A stretch of DNA of 64,000 nt from Vibrio bathopelagicus (GTDB taxonomy: Bacteria; Pseudomonadota; Gammaproteobacteria; Enterobacterales; Vibrionaceae): positions 930,001-994,000 of the forward strand of contig NZ_CP062501.1 of the NCBI RefSeq assembly GCF_014879975.1, written 5' to 3'. Of the stretch, positions 55,643 through 63,373 are shown one piece after another. The position numbers and the translations under genes were made by a program. How positions within the stretch are numbered: the stretch's first letter is position 1; every line of letters starts with the position of its first letter. The notes beneath the pieces were generated by a model. The model was given only the letters and a program-made list of their open reading frames with translations, did no database searches and had not been told where the DNA came from.

Positions 55643-56836
55643 TTAAACGCTGACCTTGTTGTCTCTTGCTGCAAGAGCGGCAAAAATCGTACATGCGAAG
55701 GCAACGCCAGCAATCAACAGAATCGGAACGCTCCAAGAGCCCGTCTGTGCATGGAGCTTACCCACCAAAGTCGGGCCCGTCGCCGCTAAGGCATAACCAA
55801 TTCCTTGAGCCATCCCCGACAGCGATGCGGCTTGGCTGCTGTTTGATGTGCGCAAGCCAACAAAAGAGAGCGCGATAATAAACGTAGAACAGTTGGCTAA
55901 ACCAAAGAGCCCCACCCAAAAGATCGCAAAATCAGGTAAGTACAGCAGGCCAATCAATCCAATAAACACACTCGAAGTACAAAGGGTAATGAGCCATCGT
56001 TGGTTATTGCTTTTGCCTAAGAACGGCAGTAACAGTAGTCCTGGTACCATGGTTGAAAACTGTAGGAATCCATAAATGTAACCCGCATCGATCTCGCTGT
56101 AGCCAAGATCGTTCAATATCTGTGGTAGCCAACCAGCCAAAGAGTAGAAGGTGAATGAGTTAAGCCCAAGTGCGAGTGTCACTTGCCACGCAACGCCACT
56201 CTTTATCATCTTTTTCATCGGTACTGGATTTTCTTCGTTCTGTTTAGTGCTTTTAGAAGAAGAACGCTTGGTGATTTTAGGGAGCCAAATCATCAGGGCC
56301 AATATTGGGAATACGAGGTTCATTAACAGTGCTAATTGCCAACCAGTTAACGTGAACAAGGGCAGTTCTGAAAGTGGCACCATCAAACTTGAGCCTAGCG
56401 TCGAACCAATCCCCATCGTAAAAATATACAAAGAGGTGACAGTCGCAATGCGTGTCGGGAAGCTAATTTTGACCACTACTGGAAGCAATACGTTACCAAT
56501 TGCGATACCAAGCCCGATCATCACAGTGCCGATGTATAAAGTTGGAATCGCTCCAAAAGAACGCAGCGTGATACCTGTGGTGATCAAAACTAAAGCCAAC
56601 AGCAAGCTAGGTTCAAGCCCAATTCGCTGAGATATTTTGGTAACTAGCGGCGAGAATAAGGCGAACGTTAACAGCGGTAAAGCCGTTAAGAATCCAGCAG
56701 CAGAAGAATTAAGGCTGAGCCCTTCCATAACCTGAGAAAGCACCGGAGCCAAGCTCGTAAACGGCCCACGAAGGTTAAGTGATAGGAATAGAATCCCTAA
56801 CATGACGAAAATGCTGTTACGAAGTGAGGCGCTCAT
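55643..56836 (-). CDS. CynX/NimT-type MFS transporter
   Basis: This 397-residue protein has about 12 TM helices and the CynX/YeaN features: NLRGPFTSLAPVL in TM1, AAGFLTALPLLTF in TM2 and SPLVTKISQRIG before TM3. Members export or import small anions or nitroimidazoles, but substrates are seldom known. It converges with the AraC gene, stops only 15 bases apart. It lies downstream of dsdC on the same strand (150-base gap), yet is not DsdX (a gluconate-type permease), so a D-serine link is doubtful. Confidence 0.88.
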   Translation of the reverse strand: MSASLRNSIFVMLGILFLSLNLRGPFTSLAPVLSQVMEGLSLNSSAAGFLTALPLLTFALFSPLVTKISQRIGLEPSLLLALVLITTGITLRSFGAIPTLYIGTVMIGLGIAIGNVLLPVVVKISFPTRIATVTSLYIFTMGIGSTLGSSLMVPLSELPLFTLTGWQLALLMNLVFPILALMIWLPKITKRSSSKSTKQNEENPVPMKKMIKSGVAWQVTLALGLNSFTFYSLAGWLPQILNDLGYSEIDAGYIYGFLQFSTMVPGLLLLPFLGKSNNQRWLITLCTSSVFIGLIGLLYLPDFAIFWVGLFGLANCSTFIIALSFVGLRTSNSSQAASLSGMAQGIGYALAATGPTLVGKLHAQTGSWSVPILLIAGVAFACTIFAALAARDNKVSV

Positions 56837-56986
56837 AGGTTGTTCTACTGTTTGCTTATGAGAAGACAGGCTAGCCTACAGATCATTGAATGTAGAAACA
56901 ATTACCGGTGCTAAAAAGAGCTGGCTGAGCCAAGAATTCCCATATACCACCTGAGGCGCATTTTCACACGGTGCGAGGATACACAC

Positions 56987-57928
56987 CTACATCTGATCTC
57001 GTTGCTCTAAAGCCCATTCAATAAACATTTTAACTTTTGGGGATTGTTGCTCTGAAGGCGTCGCAAAATAGTACTGCTGTTTGCATGTGACGGGCGGTTC
57101 GCTAAATGGCGCGATAAGCGTATTGTCTTCAAGATATTTCGATACAACGCTAGATCGTCCCATGGCAATACCGGCATTGTTTATGGCTGCCAGTATCGCG
57201 AGATCTGAACGGTCAAACTCGATGTTAGAGTTTGAATGCACAGTGCTGAGTTTGTTTGCTTGTGCCCACACTTCCCACTCATTGCGGTTCGAATCGTAGT
57301 TCCATGCTTGGTTGTCGTGCAGTAACGTTGCTCGATTCAGGTTCGCTGGTTGTTGATTAAGGCCGTGTAACTCAGCGTATTGTGGGGTACAAACCGGAGT
57401 CATGCTCTCATGCATGAATGCTTGGCAGAAAAGTTTATCGGGGAACTGATCATCGAAGTAGATAGCAATATCGATACCGTGTCCTTGAAAACTGATATTT
57501 TCATTACCAGTCAGCAGCTTTAATGTGATTGATGGGTAACGTTGTTTAAAGCTCGCTATCCGAGGTACTAGCCAACTTTGTGCAAACGTCGGTCGTGAAT
57601 ATATCGTGAGTGTGCCTGATATTTCTTCGTTCTTAACATCTAAAATCTCTTGGTTTAGATCATTCAAGGTACGGCTCAACGCTGTATATATGCGTTTTCC
57701 TTCGGCTGTCAGGGTGATTTTGCGATGCGCTCGTTCAAACAACTGGATATCCATCTCTCTTTCGAGTTTGTTGATACGATGAGAAACCGCACTTGGTGTC
57801 ATCGATAACTCTTGGGCTGCAAGTGAAAAAGATCCATGTCGTGCCGCCACTTCAAACGTGTGAAGTTTAGAAAGCTGGTGGCTGTTTAATCGTTGATTTT
57901 TAGAGTACAGGTTGTCTTCGCTATACAT
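56987..57928 (-). CDS. dsdC: LysR-family D-serine dehydratase activator DsdC
   Basis: This 313-residue regulator closely follows E. coli DsdC. The HTH region reads SKLHTFEVAARHGSFSLAA and PSAVSHRINKLE, followed by EGKRIYTALSRTL, SGTLTIYSRP, WLVPRI and FDRSDLA blocks in the effector domain. It should activate dsdA when D-serine is bound. The gene is divergent from dsdA with 279 bases between. The start is the ATG; the longest frame begins at a TTG eight codons earlier. A palindrome at 57988-58005 is a good operator candidate. Confidence 0.93.
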   Translation of the reverse strand: MYSEDNLYSKNQRLNSHQLSKLHTFEVAARHGSFSLAAQELSMTPSAVSHRINKLEREMDIQLFERAHRKITLTAEGKRIYTALSRTLNDLNQEILDVKNEEISGTLTIYSRPTFAQSWLVPRIASFKQRYPSITLKLLTGNENISFQGHGIDIAIYFDDQFPDKLFCQAFMHESMTPVCTPQYAELHGLNQQPANLNRATLLHDNQAWNYDSNRNEWEVWAQANKLSTVHSNSNIEFDRSDLAILAAINNAGIAMGRSSVVSKYLEDNTLIAPFSEPPVTCKQQYYFATPSEQQSPKVKMFIEWALEQRDQM

Positions 57929-57987
57929 GTCGTTAAGGGCACCTTGGTTCAAACAAGAGGAATTCGATACACATCGTTGATGTCATA

Positions 57988-58005
57988 TCATAGCTCTATC
58001 TATGA
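57988..58005. promoter_or_regulatory. Candidate DsdC operator palindrome
   Basis: TCATAG at 57988-57993 and CTATGA at 58000-58005 form a perfect 6-6-6 palindrome containing the T-N11-A pattern of LysR boxes. It lies 60 bases upstream of dsdC and about 200 upstream of dsdA, a normal place for an autoregulatory site. Not tested. Confidence 0.5.
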
Positions 58006-58155
58006 GTGATAGTTAATCATAACTTGCTTTAGCTAAGTTAATTCTCGAACTATTAAGTAATAGATGAATTGAGTTCATGTAAGTGTGATTTATCGTCGTT
58101 TGAATAAACACCAAAATACCGTTTTAATAGGCACAAAACCAAGTGATTGAACGAG

Positions 58156-58194
58156 CGCAGATCGTTGTATACCAACGCAGATTGCTTTATACCA
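58156..58194 (+). repeat. Tandem 20-bp direct repeat just upstream of dsdA
   Basis: Two copies of a 19-base unit (58156-58174 and 58176-58194) differ at three positions, and each ends in TATACCA. The second copy ends 13 bases before the dsdA ATG and next to its AAGG ribosome site. It may be a duplicated promoter -10 region or an RNA element. Confidence 0.6.
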
Positions 58195-58207
58195 GAGAAG
58201 GTAACCC

Positions 58208-59557
58208 ATGACTGAATTGAACCAAAAAAGTGAATTAAATATAGATAAACTCACTAGCGATTTCCCATTGCTAAAACAACTGATAGCACTTGAAGAGGTG
58301 AATTGGTTTAACCCAAATATCACCACGCTAGAGCAGGGGTTACCTTATGTAGGCATGGGCGACAAAGACATTCACGATGCGAGCTTGCGATTAAAAAGGT
58401 TTGCTCCTTATCTGGCAAAGGCATTCCCTGAAACTCAAGTAGCCAACGGCATTATTGAGTCTGAGCTTATTGATATCCCTTTGATGAAATCAGTACTGGA
58501 AGATCATTATCAGTTGCCGATTAAAGGCCGCTTGATGATGAAAAAAGACAGCCACTTGCCGATTTCTGGTTCAATCAAAGCGCGTGGCGGTATTTATGAA
58601 GTACTAACGCATGCCGAAAAGCTTGCGATTGAAGCTGGATTGCTGAGTGAGAGCGATGATTACAGCAAGCTGTTAGAGCCTGAATTTCGTGACTTCTTTA
58701 AACAATACAGTATTGCCGTTGGGTCGACAGGTAACCTTGGCATGTCTATCGGCATCATGAGTGCCAAGCTTGGTTTTACGGTATCGGTTCACATGTCTGC
58801 TGATGCAAGAGCGTGGAAGAAGAACAAACTGCGTGAGCATGGCGTCAATGTCGTTGAGTACGAACAAGACTATGGTGTCGCGGTAGAACAAGGTCGTAAA
58901 GAAGCTGAGCAAGACCCGCGTTGTTTCTTCATTGATGATGAGAACTCTCAAACCTTGTTCCTTGGTTATTCTGTGGCGGGAGAGAGGCTCAAACAACAAT
59001 TCGAACAACAACAGGTTGTCGTCGACAAAGAGCACCCATTGTTCGTTTACTTACCATGTGGTGTTGGTGGCGGCCCTGGTGGTGTGGCATTTGGCTTAAA
59101 GATGGCGTTTGGTGATGATGTTCACTGTATTTTTGCTGAGCCGACTCATTCTCCTTGCATGTTGTTGGGTGTTCACACTGGCTTGCATGACGAAATCTCA
59201 GTTCAAGATCTTGGTATTGATAACTTGACCGCAGCAGACGGGCTTGCAGTAGGCCGTGCGTCTGGTTTTGTTGGCCGAGCAATGGAACGCTTATTAGATG
59301 GTTATTACACATTAACAGACGAACGGATGTATCAACTGTTGAGTGAATTGGATCAAGCCGAAGGTATTCAGTTAGAGCCTTCTGCATTGGCTGGTATGCC
59401 GGGTGCTATTCATGTTGAACACAACAGTGAATATCTGGAGAGGTTAGGCATCGCTGAATCTACATTAGCGAGCGCGACTCATCTTGTTTGGGCAACCGGT
59501 GGCGGTATGGTTCCAGAGCAAGAAATGGCAGAGTATCTTGCTAAGTCTTCGTTGTAA
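58208..59557 (+). CDS. dsdA: D-serine ammonia-lyase (dehydratase)
   Basis: This 449-residue PLP enzyme converts D-serine to pyruvate and ammonia. Visible family features are SGSIKARGG with the Schiff-base Lys K124, the phosphate-binding GSTGNLG near 178-184, [10 protein letters not shown] near 288, and the C-terminal ATGGGMV. Length matches E. coli DsdA. AAGG precedes the ATG by six bases. It lets the cell use or detoxify D-serine, with DsdC as activator. No dsdX permease is present in the window. Confidence 0.96.
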   Translation: MTELNQKSELNIDKLTSDFPLLKQLIALEEVNWFNPNITTLEQGLPYVGMGDKDIHDASLRLKRFAPYLAKAFPETQVANGIIESELIDIPLMKSVLEDHYQLPIKGRLMMKKDSHLPISGSIKARGGIYEVLTHAEKLAIEAGLLSESDDYSKLLEPEFRDFFKQYSIAVGSTGNLGMSIGIMSAKLGFTVSVHMSADARAWKKNKLREHGVNVVEYEQDYGVAVEQGRKEAEQDPRCFFIDDENSQTLFLGYSVAGERLKQQFEQQQVVVDKEHPLFVYLPCGVGGGPGGVAFGLKMAFGDDVHCIFAEPTHSPCMLLGVHTGLHDEISVQDLGIDNLTAADGLAVGRASGFVGRAMERLLDGYYTLTDERMYQLLSELDQAEGIQLEPSALAGMPGAIHVEHNSEYLERLGIAESTLASATHLVWATGGGMVPEQEMAEYLAKSSL

Positions 59558-59718
59558 ATCGAATAGGAAAACGGACGTTGGTGGATGATTTACGCGTTTA
59601 AATGAAACAATAACTTGCACAGATCGTTACCTTAAACACAGATTTTATAAATTAGACTTCATCGTTGTTATAACTGTCAGTTAGGTTGAGTAGCATTCAA
59701 CTTGATAGGAATATAACG

Positions 59719-60525
59719 ATGCAAGCCGATAAAATGATTCAATCGAATAAAAAAGAAACGTTACAGGCCAATACACCAGAAAAGCTACTACAACGTTTAG
59801 ATGCGATTGGAGAGTCTTTAAGAGCCTCAGGTAAGGCGCATGCCTTGTTGGGGCTCGGTTCTGTTGGCATTGAAACGGAGCGACTGGATCAATATTCAGA
59901 TGTCGATTTCTTTGCGATAGTGCAGAACGGGCACAAGCAGTATTTCTTAGACAGTTTGCATTGGTTATCTGATATCCACACAATCGACTATGCGGTAAGG
60001 AATACGGTCGACGGCTATAAGGTGCTCTATGCTGACGGTGTTTTCTGCGAGTTTGCGGTATTTGAACCACATGAATTAGCACATATTCCGTTTGCTGAAG
60101 GGCGAATTGTTTGGCAGGAAGCCGACTTTGATACTCAGTGTTGTGTGCCAGCAGCAAAAGCTGCTACCCAACCTAATTCTCAAGAATGGATCGTAGGAGA
60201 GGCGCTCACCAACCTTTACGTGGGCATGTCTCGCTATAACCGAGGTGAAAAGCTATCTGGGAGCCGGTTTGTTCAATCTTACGCGCTTGATCGTTTGATC
60301 GATCTTGTCGATCAAACAGAAATATCACAACCTGAATTCGTCGATGAATTTATGTCTGATAGAAGGTTAGAGGCACGCTTTCCTAAATTCGCTCAGTTAT
60401 TGCCAACCTTTACTCAAGGCTACGAATGCACGGCAGAATCGGCTCTGGCACAGCTTGAATTTTTGAATGCTCACTTTAACGTCAATCAAGCGATGCGTTC
60501 TAGAATTATTGATTTATGTAATTAA
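59719..60525 (+). CDS. Nucleotidyltransferase-fold (aminoglycoside NTase/GrpB-like) protein
   Basis: This 268-residue protein has the Pol-beta-type nucleotidyltransferase signature: GLGSVG near residues 45-50 and two Asp in YSDVDFF (D61, D63), then a third acidic candidate in FCEFAVF near 110. The C-terminal half is helical. The Gly-Ser plus Asp-x-Asp arrangement suggests a catalytically competent transferase. The substrate is unknown; an antibiotic or small metabolite is possible. AGGA eight bases before the ATG decides the start over an ATG 11 codons upstream. Confidence 0.82.
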   Translation: MQADKMIQSNKKETLQANTPEKLLQRLDAIGESLRASGKAHALLGLGSVGIETERLDQYSDVDFFAIVQNGHKQYFLDSLHWLSDIHTIDYAVRNTVDGYKVLYADGVFCEFAVFEPHELAHIPFAEGRIVWQEADFDTQCCVPAAKAATQPNSQEWIVGEALTNLYVGMSRYNRGEKLSGSRFVQSYALDRLIDLVDQTEISQPEFVDEFMSDRRLEARFPKFAQLLPTFTQGYECTAESALAQLEFLNAHFNVNQAMRSRIIDLCN

Positions 60526-60658
60526 TACATTTACTTACGATGTGCATATTCAATAGTTTCTGTTTTGAAACGCCTCGAAAACCGGTTTCGGTACGTTAGT
60601 TTTATTGTCTACCAATAAAAGGGTTGTCGCTAACTCTTATTATTGGTAGGTTTTAATA

Positions 60659-60712
60659 ATGAAATTTAATTCCGCTTCAACTTCAATTTTCTTTTGGTGG
60701 TGCTCTATCTAG
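60659..60712 (+). CDS. 17-codon leader peptide with tandem Trp codons, upstream of trpS
   Basis: The short frame reads ATG, then codons for a 17-residue peptide MKFNSASTSIFFWWCSI and TAG. Codons 13 and 14 (60695-60700) are consecutive TGG. TAGG lies eight bases before the ATG. The stop sits inside the loop and 3-prime arm of a stable hairpin. The layout is that of a ribosome-mediated attenuator sensing charged tRNA-Trp, placed 109 bases ahead of a tryptophanyl-tRNA synthetase gene. It was found by reading, not by homology. Confidence 0.8.
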   Translation: MKFNSASTSIFFWWCSI

Positions 60713-60816
60713 AGCAGCACGGAATACTCACATTCTTTAGCTGCTGGAAGGTAGTTAAGAATGTCACCAAGAATGTCGTCTCTTTTTATCTCCAGTAGCT
60801 TTTATTACTTGGAGAT
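60697..60816 (+). promoter_or_regulatory. Trp-responsive attenuator of trpS with SD-sequestering hairpin
   Basis: Hairpin A pairs 60697-60706 with 60711-60720 (one mismatch) and overlaps the second Trp codon. Segment 60713-60718 (AGCAGC) can instead pair with 60740-60745 (GCTGCT). ACATTCTT at 60730-60737 can pair with either of two identical AAGAATGT copies (60757-60764, 60769-60776). A final hairpin (60788-60797 with 60806-60816) buries the GGAG ribosome site of trpS (60811-60814). A ribosome stalled at the Trp codons would block hairpin A and change the downstream folds. Translational rather than transcriptional control looks likelier, as no GC-rich stem directly precedes the T-run at 60783-60787. 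Confidence 0.7.
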
Positions 60817-60821
60817 ACCCC

Positions 60822-61844
60822 ATGAAAACACCGCAAAACACGAACAAACCAGAAATTATTCTGACTGGCGACCGAGCGACAGGTCCTTTACATCTGGGTC
60901 ACTATGTTGGTTCGCTTCAGCAGCGTGCCTCATTGCAACATATTCACGACCAAACGATATTGGTCGCTGACATGCAAGGGCTTACCGACAATGCACATAA
61001 CCCTGCCAAGGTTTCGTCTAACATTCTCAATGTGGTGGCTGATTATCTAGCGGTGGGTATAGACCCAACAAAAACCACAATCTGCCTTCAATCACAATTG
61101 CCAGCACTGGCTGAACTCACCATGTTCTACAGCAACCTTGTGTCTATCGCTCGTTTGGAGCGCAATCCAACCGTTAAAAGTGAGATTCAAAACAAGGAGT
61201 TTGGCCGCTCAATTCCGGCTGGTTTTCTTACTTATCCGATTTCACAAGCGGCTGATATCACAGCCTTTAACGCGACTTTGATTCCTGTGGGTGACGACCA
61301 ATTGCCGATGCTAGAACAGACCAACGAGATCGTGAGAAAAGTTAACTCACTCGCGGGCAAACCAATCTTAAATGAGTGTAAACCGTTGCTGAGCAATGCC
61401 TCTCGCCTCCCGAGTACGGACGGTAAGAACAAGATGTCCAAATCAATGGGCAACGCTATCAACTTAGGCGCGACCGAGAAAGAGATTCGAGCAGCAGTCA
61501 AATCCATGTATACCGACCCAAATCATCTACGAATCGAAGATCCGGGCCAAGTAGAAGGCAATATCGTATTTACTTATCTCGATGCTTTCCATGCTGACGT
61601 TCACTACGTCAATGAACTAAAAGATCACTACCGCAGAGGCGGATTAGGGGATGGCCAAACTAAGAAGGTATTGGAAGAGTGTCTACAAGAGATGATTCGC
61701 CCGATTAGAGCACGTAGAGCCGAATTGTTGGATGACAAAGCGCAACTTATCGATATCTTGCGCAAAGGCACGCAAGTATCGAGAGAAAGAACAGAAACTG
61801 TGTTGTTTGATGTTAAAGAACTATTTGGCCTGAACATCTTGTAA
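60822..61844 (+). CDS. trpS: Auxiliary tryptophanyl-tRNA synthetase
   Basis: This 340-residue class I synthetase has HLGH (within GPLHLGHYVG) and NKMSKSMGN signatures, ADMQGLTDN and GDDQLPMLEQT blocks, and normal TrpRS length. It charges tRNA-Trp. The usual Vibrio trpS lies in a dam-rpe-gph-trpS cluster; that context is absent, so this is probably a second copy. The leader with tandem Trp codons suggests it is made when charged tRNA-Trp falls. In Streptomyces an auxiliary, attenuator-controlled TrpRS confers indolmycin resistance, a good model here. Confidence 0.93.
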   Translation: MKTPQNTNKPEIILTGDRATGPLHLGHYVGSLQQRASLQHIHDQTILVADMQGLTDNAHNPAKVSSNILNVVADYLAVGIDPTKTTICLQSQLPALAELTMFYSNLVSIARLERNPTVKSEIQNKEFGRSIPAGFLTYPISQAADITAFNATLIPVGDDQLPMLEQTNEIVRKVNSLAGKPILNECKPLLSNASRLPSTDGKNKMSKSMGNAINLGATEKEIRAAVKSMYTDPNHLRIEDPGQVEGNIVFTYLDAFHADVHYVNELKDHYRRGGLGDGQTKKVLEECLQEMIRPIRARRAELLDDKAQLIDILRKGTQVSRERTETVLFDVKELFGLNIL

Positions 61845-61860
61845 GCGTTCTGATTAGATT

Positions 61861-61890
61861 AAAAAGGGAGCTAGTCTGTGCTCCCTTTAT
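61861..61890 (+). terminator. Terminator of trpS
   Basis: A perfect 9-bp stem (61863-61871 with 61880-61888) with an eight-base loop follows the trpS stop by 18 bases and ends in TTTATT. Confidence 0.82.
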
Positions 61891-62010
61891 TCGTTCAAAG
61901 TGAGAGGTGAAGATGTATGCTTATCTTGTGTTCGCACGTCCAACATTAGAGTATGTGGCTTAGCCTTATTCGGCATTCAGCATGCAATATTCAGTAACGA
62001 CGAAACAAGG

Positions 62011-62397
62011 ATGATTAAATTGGAAATCAGTCATTTAGATCACTTGGTGCTAACTGTTAAAGATATAGAGGTAACGGTCGATTTTTATCAGCGCGTATTA
62101 GGTATGAAGCCCATCCAATTCGGGGAAGGACGTTTGGCGTTGTCGTTCGGCAATCAAAAGATAAATTTACACCTTTCCGGTAGCGAGTTCGAGCCAAAGG
62201 CAAGGCATGTGCAGGTCGGTAGTGCAGACCTCTGCTTTGTTACCAATACACCAATTGTTGAGGTCGTAGAGCATATCCAAGCGCAAGGAGTCGTGGTCGA
62301 AGAGGGACCAGTTACGCGAACAGGTGCAATGGGAAAAATTGTCTCTGTTTATATTCGAGATCCTGATGGCAATCTGATTGAGGTCTCGAATTATTAG
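62011..62397 (+). CDS. VOC (glyoxalase/fosfomycin-resistance fold) protein
   Basis: This 128-residue single-domain protein has the paired beta-alpha-beta-beta-beta modules of the VOC family: LDHLVLTVKDI with a metal-ligand His near residue 9, and DPDGNLIEVSNY with Glu at the end. Such proteins are metal-dependent lyases, dioxygenases or antibiotic-inactivating enzymes, and the substrate is unknown. Start uncertain: the ATG at 62011 directly abuts the AAGG, whereas a TTG at 62020 is correctly spaced behind AAGGAT. The longer frame from 61900 has no SD. Confidence 0.85.
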   Translation: MIKLEISHLDHLVLTVKDIEVTVDFYQRVLGMKPIQFGEGRLALSFGNQKINLHLSGSEFEPKARHVQVGSADLCFVTNTPIVEVVEHIQAQGVVVEEGPVTRTGAMGKIVSVYIRDPDGNLIEVSNY

Positions 62398-62534
62398 GCT
62401 TAAGCGCTAAACCCGTACGCTTTTGTTTACTCTTTCAAAACTCGACTTTTCACGTTTACTCCGCTTATCACTGGATGTCATCAGCTAAATAAAATACAAT
62501 CGAACAATGTTTTATTAATTCGTGATTTATCATT

Positions 62535-63014
62535 ATGATGAGAAACTTACTCATATTCATCGTTAGCCTGTTCTTCTTAACAGCTTGTTCTTCAACGAGT
62601 AATCATCAGCTAGACGACAAGACATTGAGCAACGAAGACGCTATGTCGAAAAGCGTAGAGGAAAAGGGTAATCTCGAGACTTCAATGGATACAAATGCTG
62701 AGACCAGCGACGAATCTTCCCATGAACTAACCATTAGCGATGAATCTATAAGTGGCCATGACGTAAACTCAAACCTTGATTCAAATAAAGGCACGAGAAC
62801 TCACGCTAATGCAGAGCCAGAATCAGCGGATCCCTCTCAAGTAGCAGCAACAGAAACAACTGAGAATGATGCTAAGAGTAGCGGTGAAAAAGGTATCGGA
62901 AGCTATTTTATCCGTCATAACGAACCGACCAAGAAAGTGATTAAATCATTAGAGGGCGTGACAGATGCATTGAACGTCATGACGTTTGGGATATTTGCCA
63001 CGGGCCACGGTTGA
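62535..63014 (+). CDS. Small lipoprotein with acidic disordered middle
   Basis: This 159-residue protein has a lipoprotein signal (lipobox FLTAC, Cys at residue 18), a Ser/Glu/Asp/Asn-rich low-complexity stretch (about 20-118) and a short conserved-looking C-terminal segment (IGSYFIRHNEPTKKVIKSLEGV, split, about 121-145). Not recognised. The adjacent ATG-ATG allows a start one codon later. A terminator follows 47 bases after the stop. Confidence 0.8.
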   Translation: MMRNLLIFIVSLFFLTACSSTSNHQLDDKTLSNEDAMSKSVEEKGNLETSMDTNAETSDESSHELTISDESISGHDVNSNLDSNKGTRTHANAEPESADPSQVAATETTENDAKSSGEKGIGSYFIRHNEPTKKVIKSLEGVTDALNVMTFGIFATGHG

Positions 63015-63060
63015 TCCGTTAACCAAGAAAGCCAAACTAACAGATAGAATGAGACGTGAA

Positions 63061-63087
63061 GGCGAGCCAAATGGTTCGCCTTTTTTA
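63061..63087 (+). terminator. Terminator after the small lipoprotein gene
   Basis: An 8-bp stem with one G-T pair (63061-63068 with 63073-63080) around a four-base loop runs into six T. Confidence 0.85.
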
Positions 63088-63373
63088 TATCAGAAACTCT
63101 ACTATTAGCTCTGATTGTAGCGTGTTGTCCGCTTGTTTATCGGCTTGAGTCAAGGGACAGTCAGCAAAGTAGGAATTTGTTCGTTATGGAATGAACTCGC
63201 CGTATTTACCGTGTGTGACTTGTTATATGCATCAAGGGTTTTAATACTCTTCCCAAAATAAGCCGTGAAATCTAATCTTACAAAGACAAGTACCATATTC
63301 ACTTGTGAGCATAGTAAGATGTTTGCTGTTAAGTTAATTTTAGGTTTAGTTATCAATATTCTAGGGAAGAAAT
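63088..63373. other. Non-coding interval before the carbonic anhydrase gene
   Basis: No convincing gene is present. It holds an imperfect palindrome near 63177-63194 (GTTC/GAAC outer arms) and an AT-rich stretch before the anhydrase start, where the promoter must lie. The minus-strand open frame here has no SD or recognisable product. Confidence 0.5.

Noticed and set aside
55643..56836. MFS transporter as a D-serine permease of the dsd locus
   Set aside because: It matches the CynX/NimT pattern, not the gluconate-permease-type DsdX, and is separated from dsdC by 150 bases.
60563..60650. Possible TrpR operator and hairpin before the trpS leader
   Set aside because: A GTACGTTAGTT stretch only loosely resembles the TrpR box. 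The perfect 10-bp inverted repeat (60609-60618 with 60640-60649) is real, but has a 21-base loop and no clear role, so I did not list it as an operator.
60783..60787. Five-T run in the trpS leader as an intrinsic terminator
   Set aside because: No stable GC-rich stem ends directly before it; the nearest stem ends six or more bases upstream and is AT-rich.
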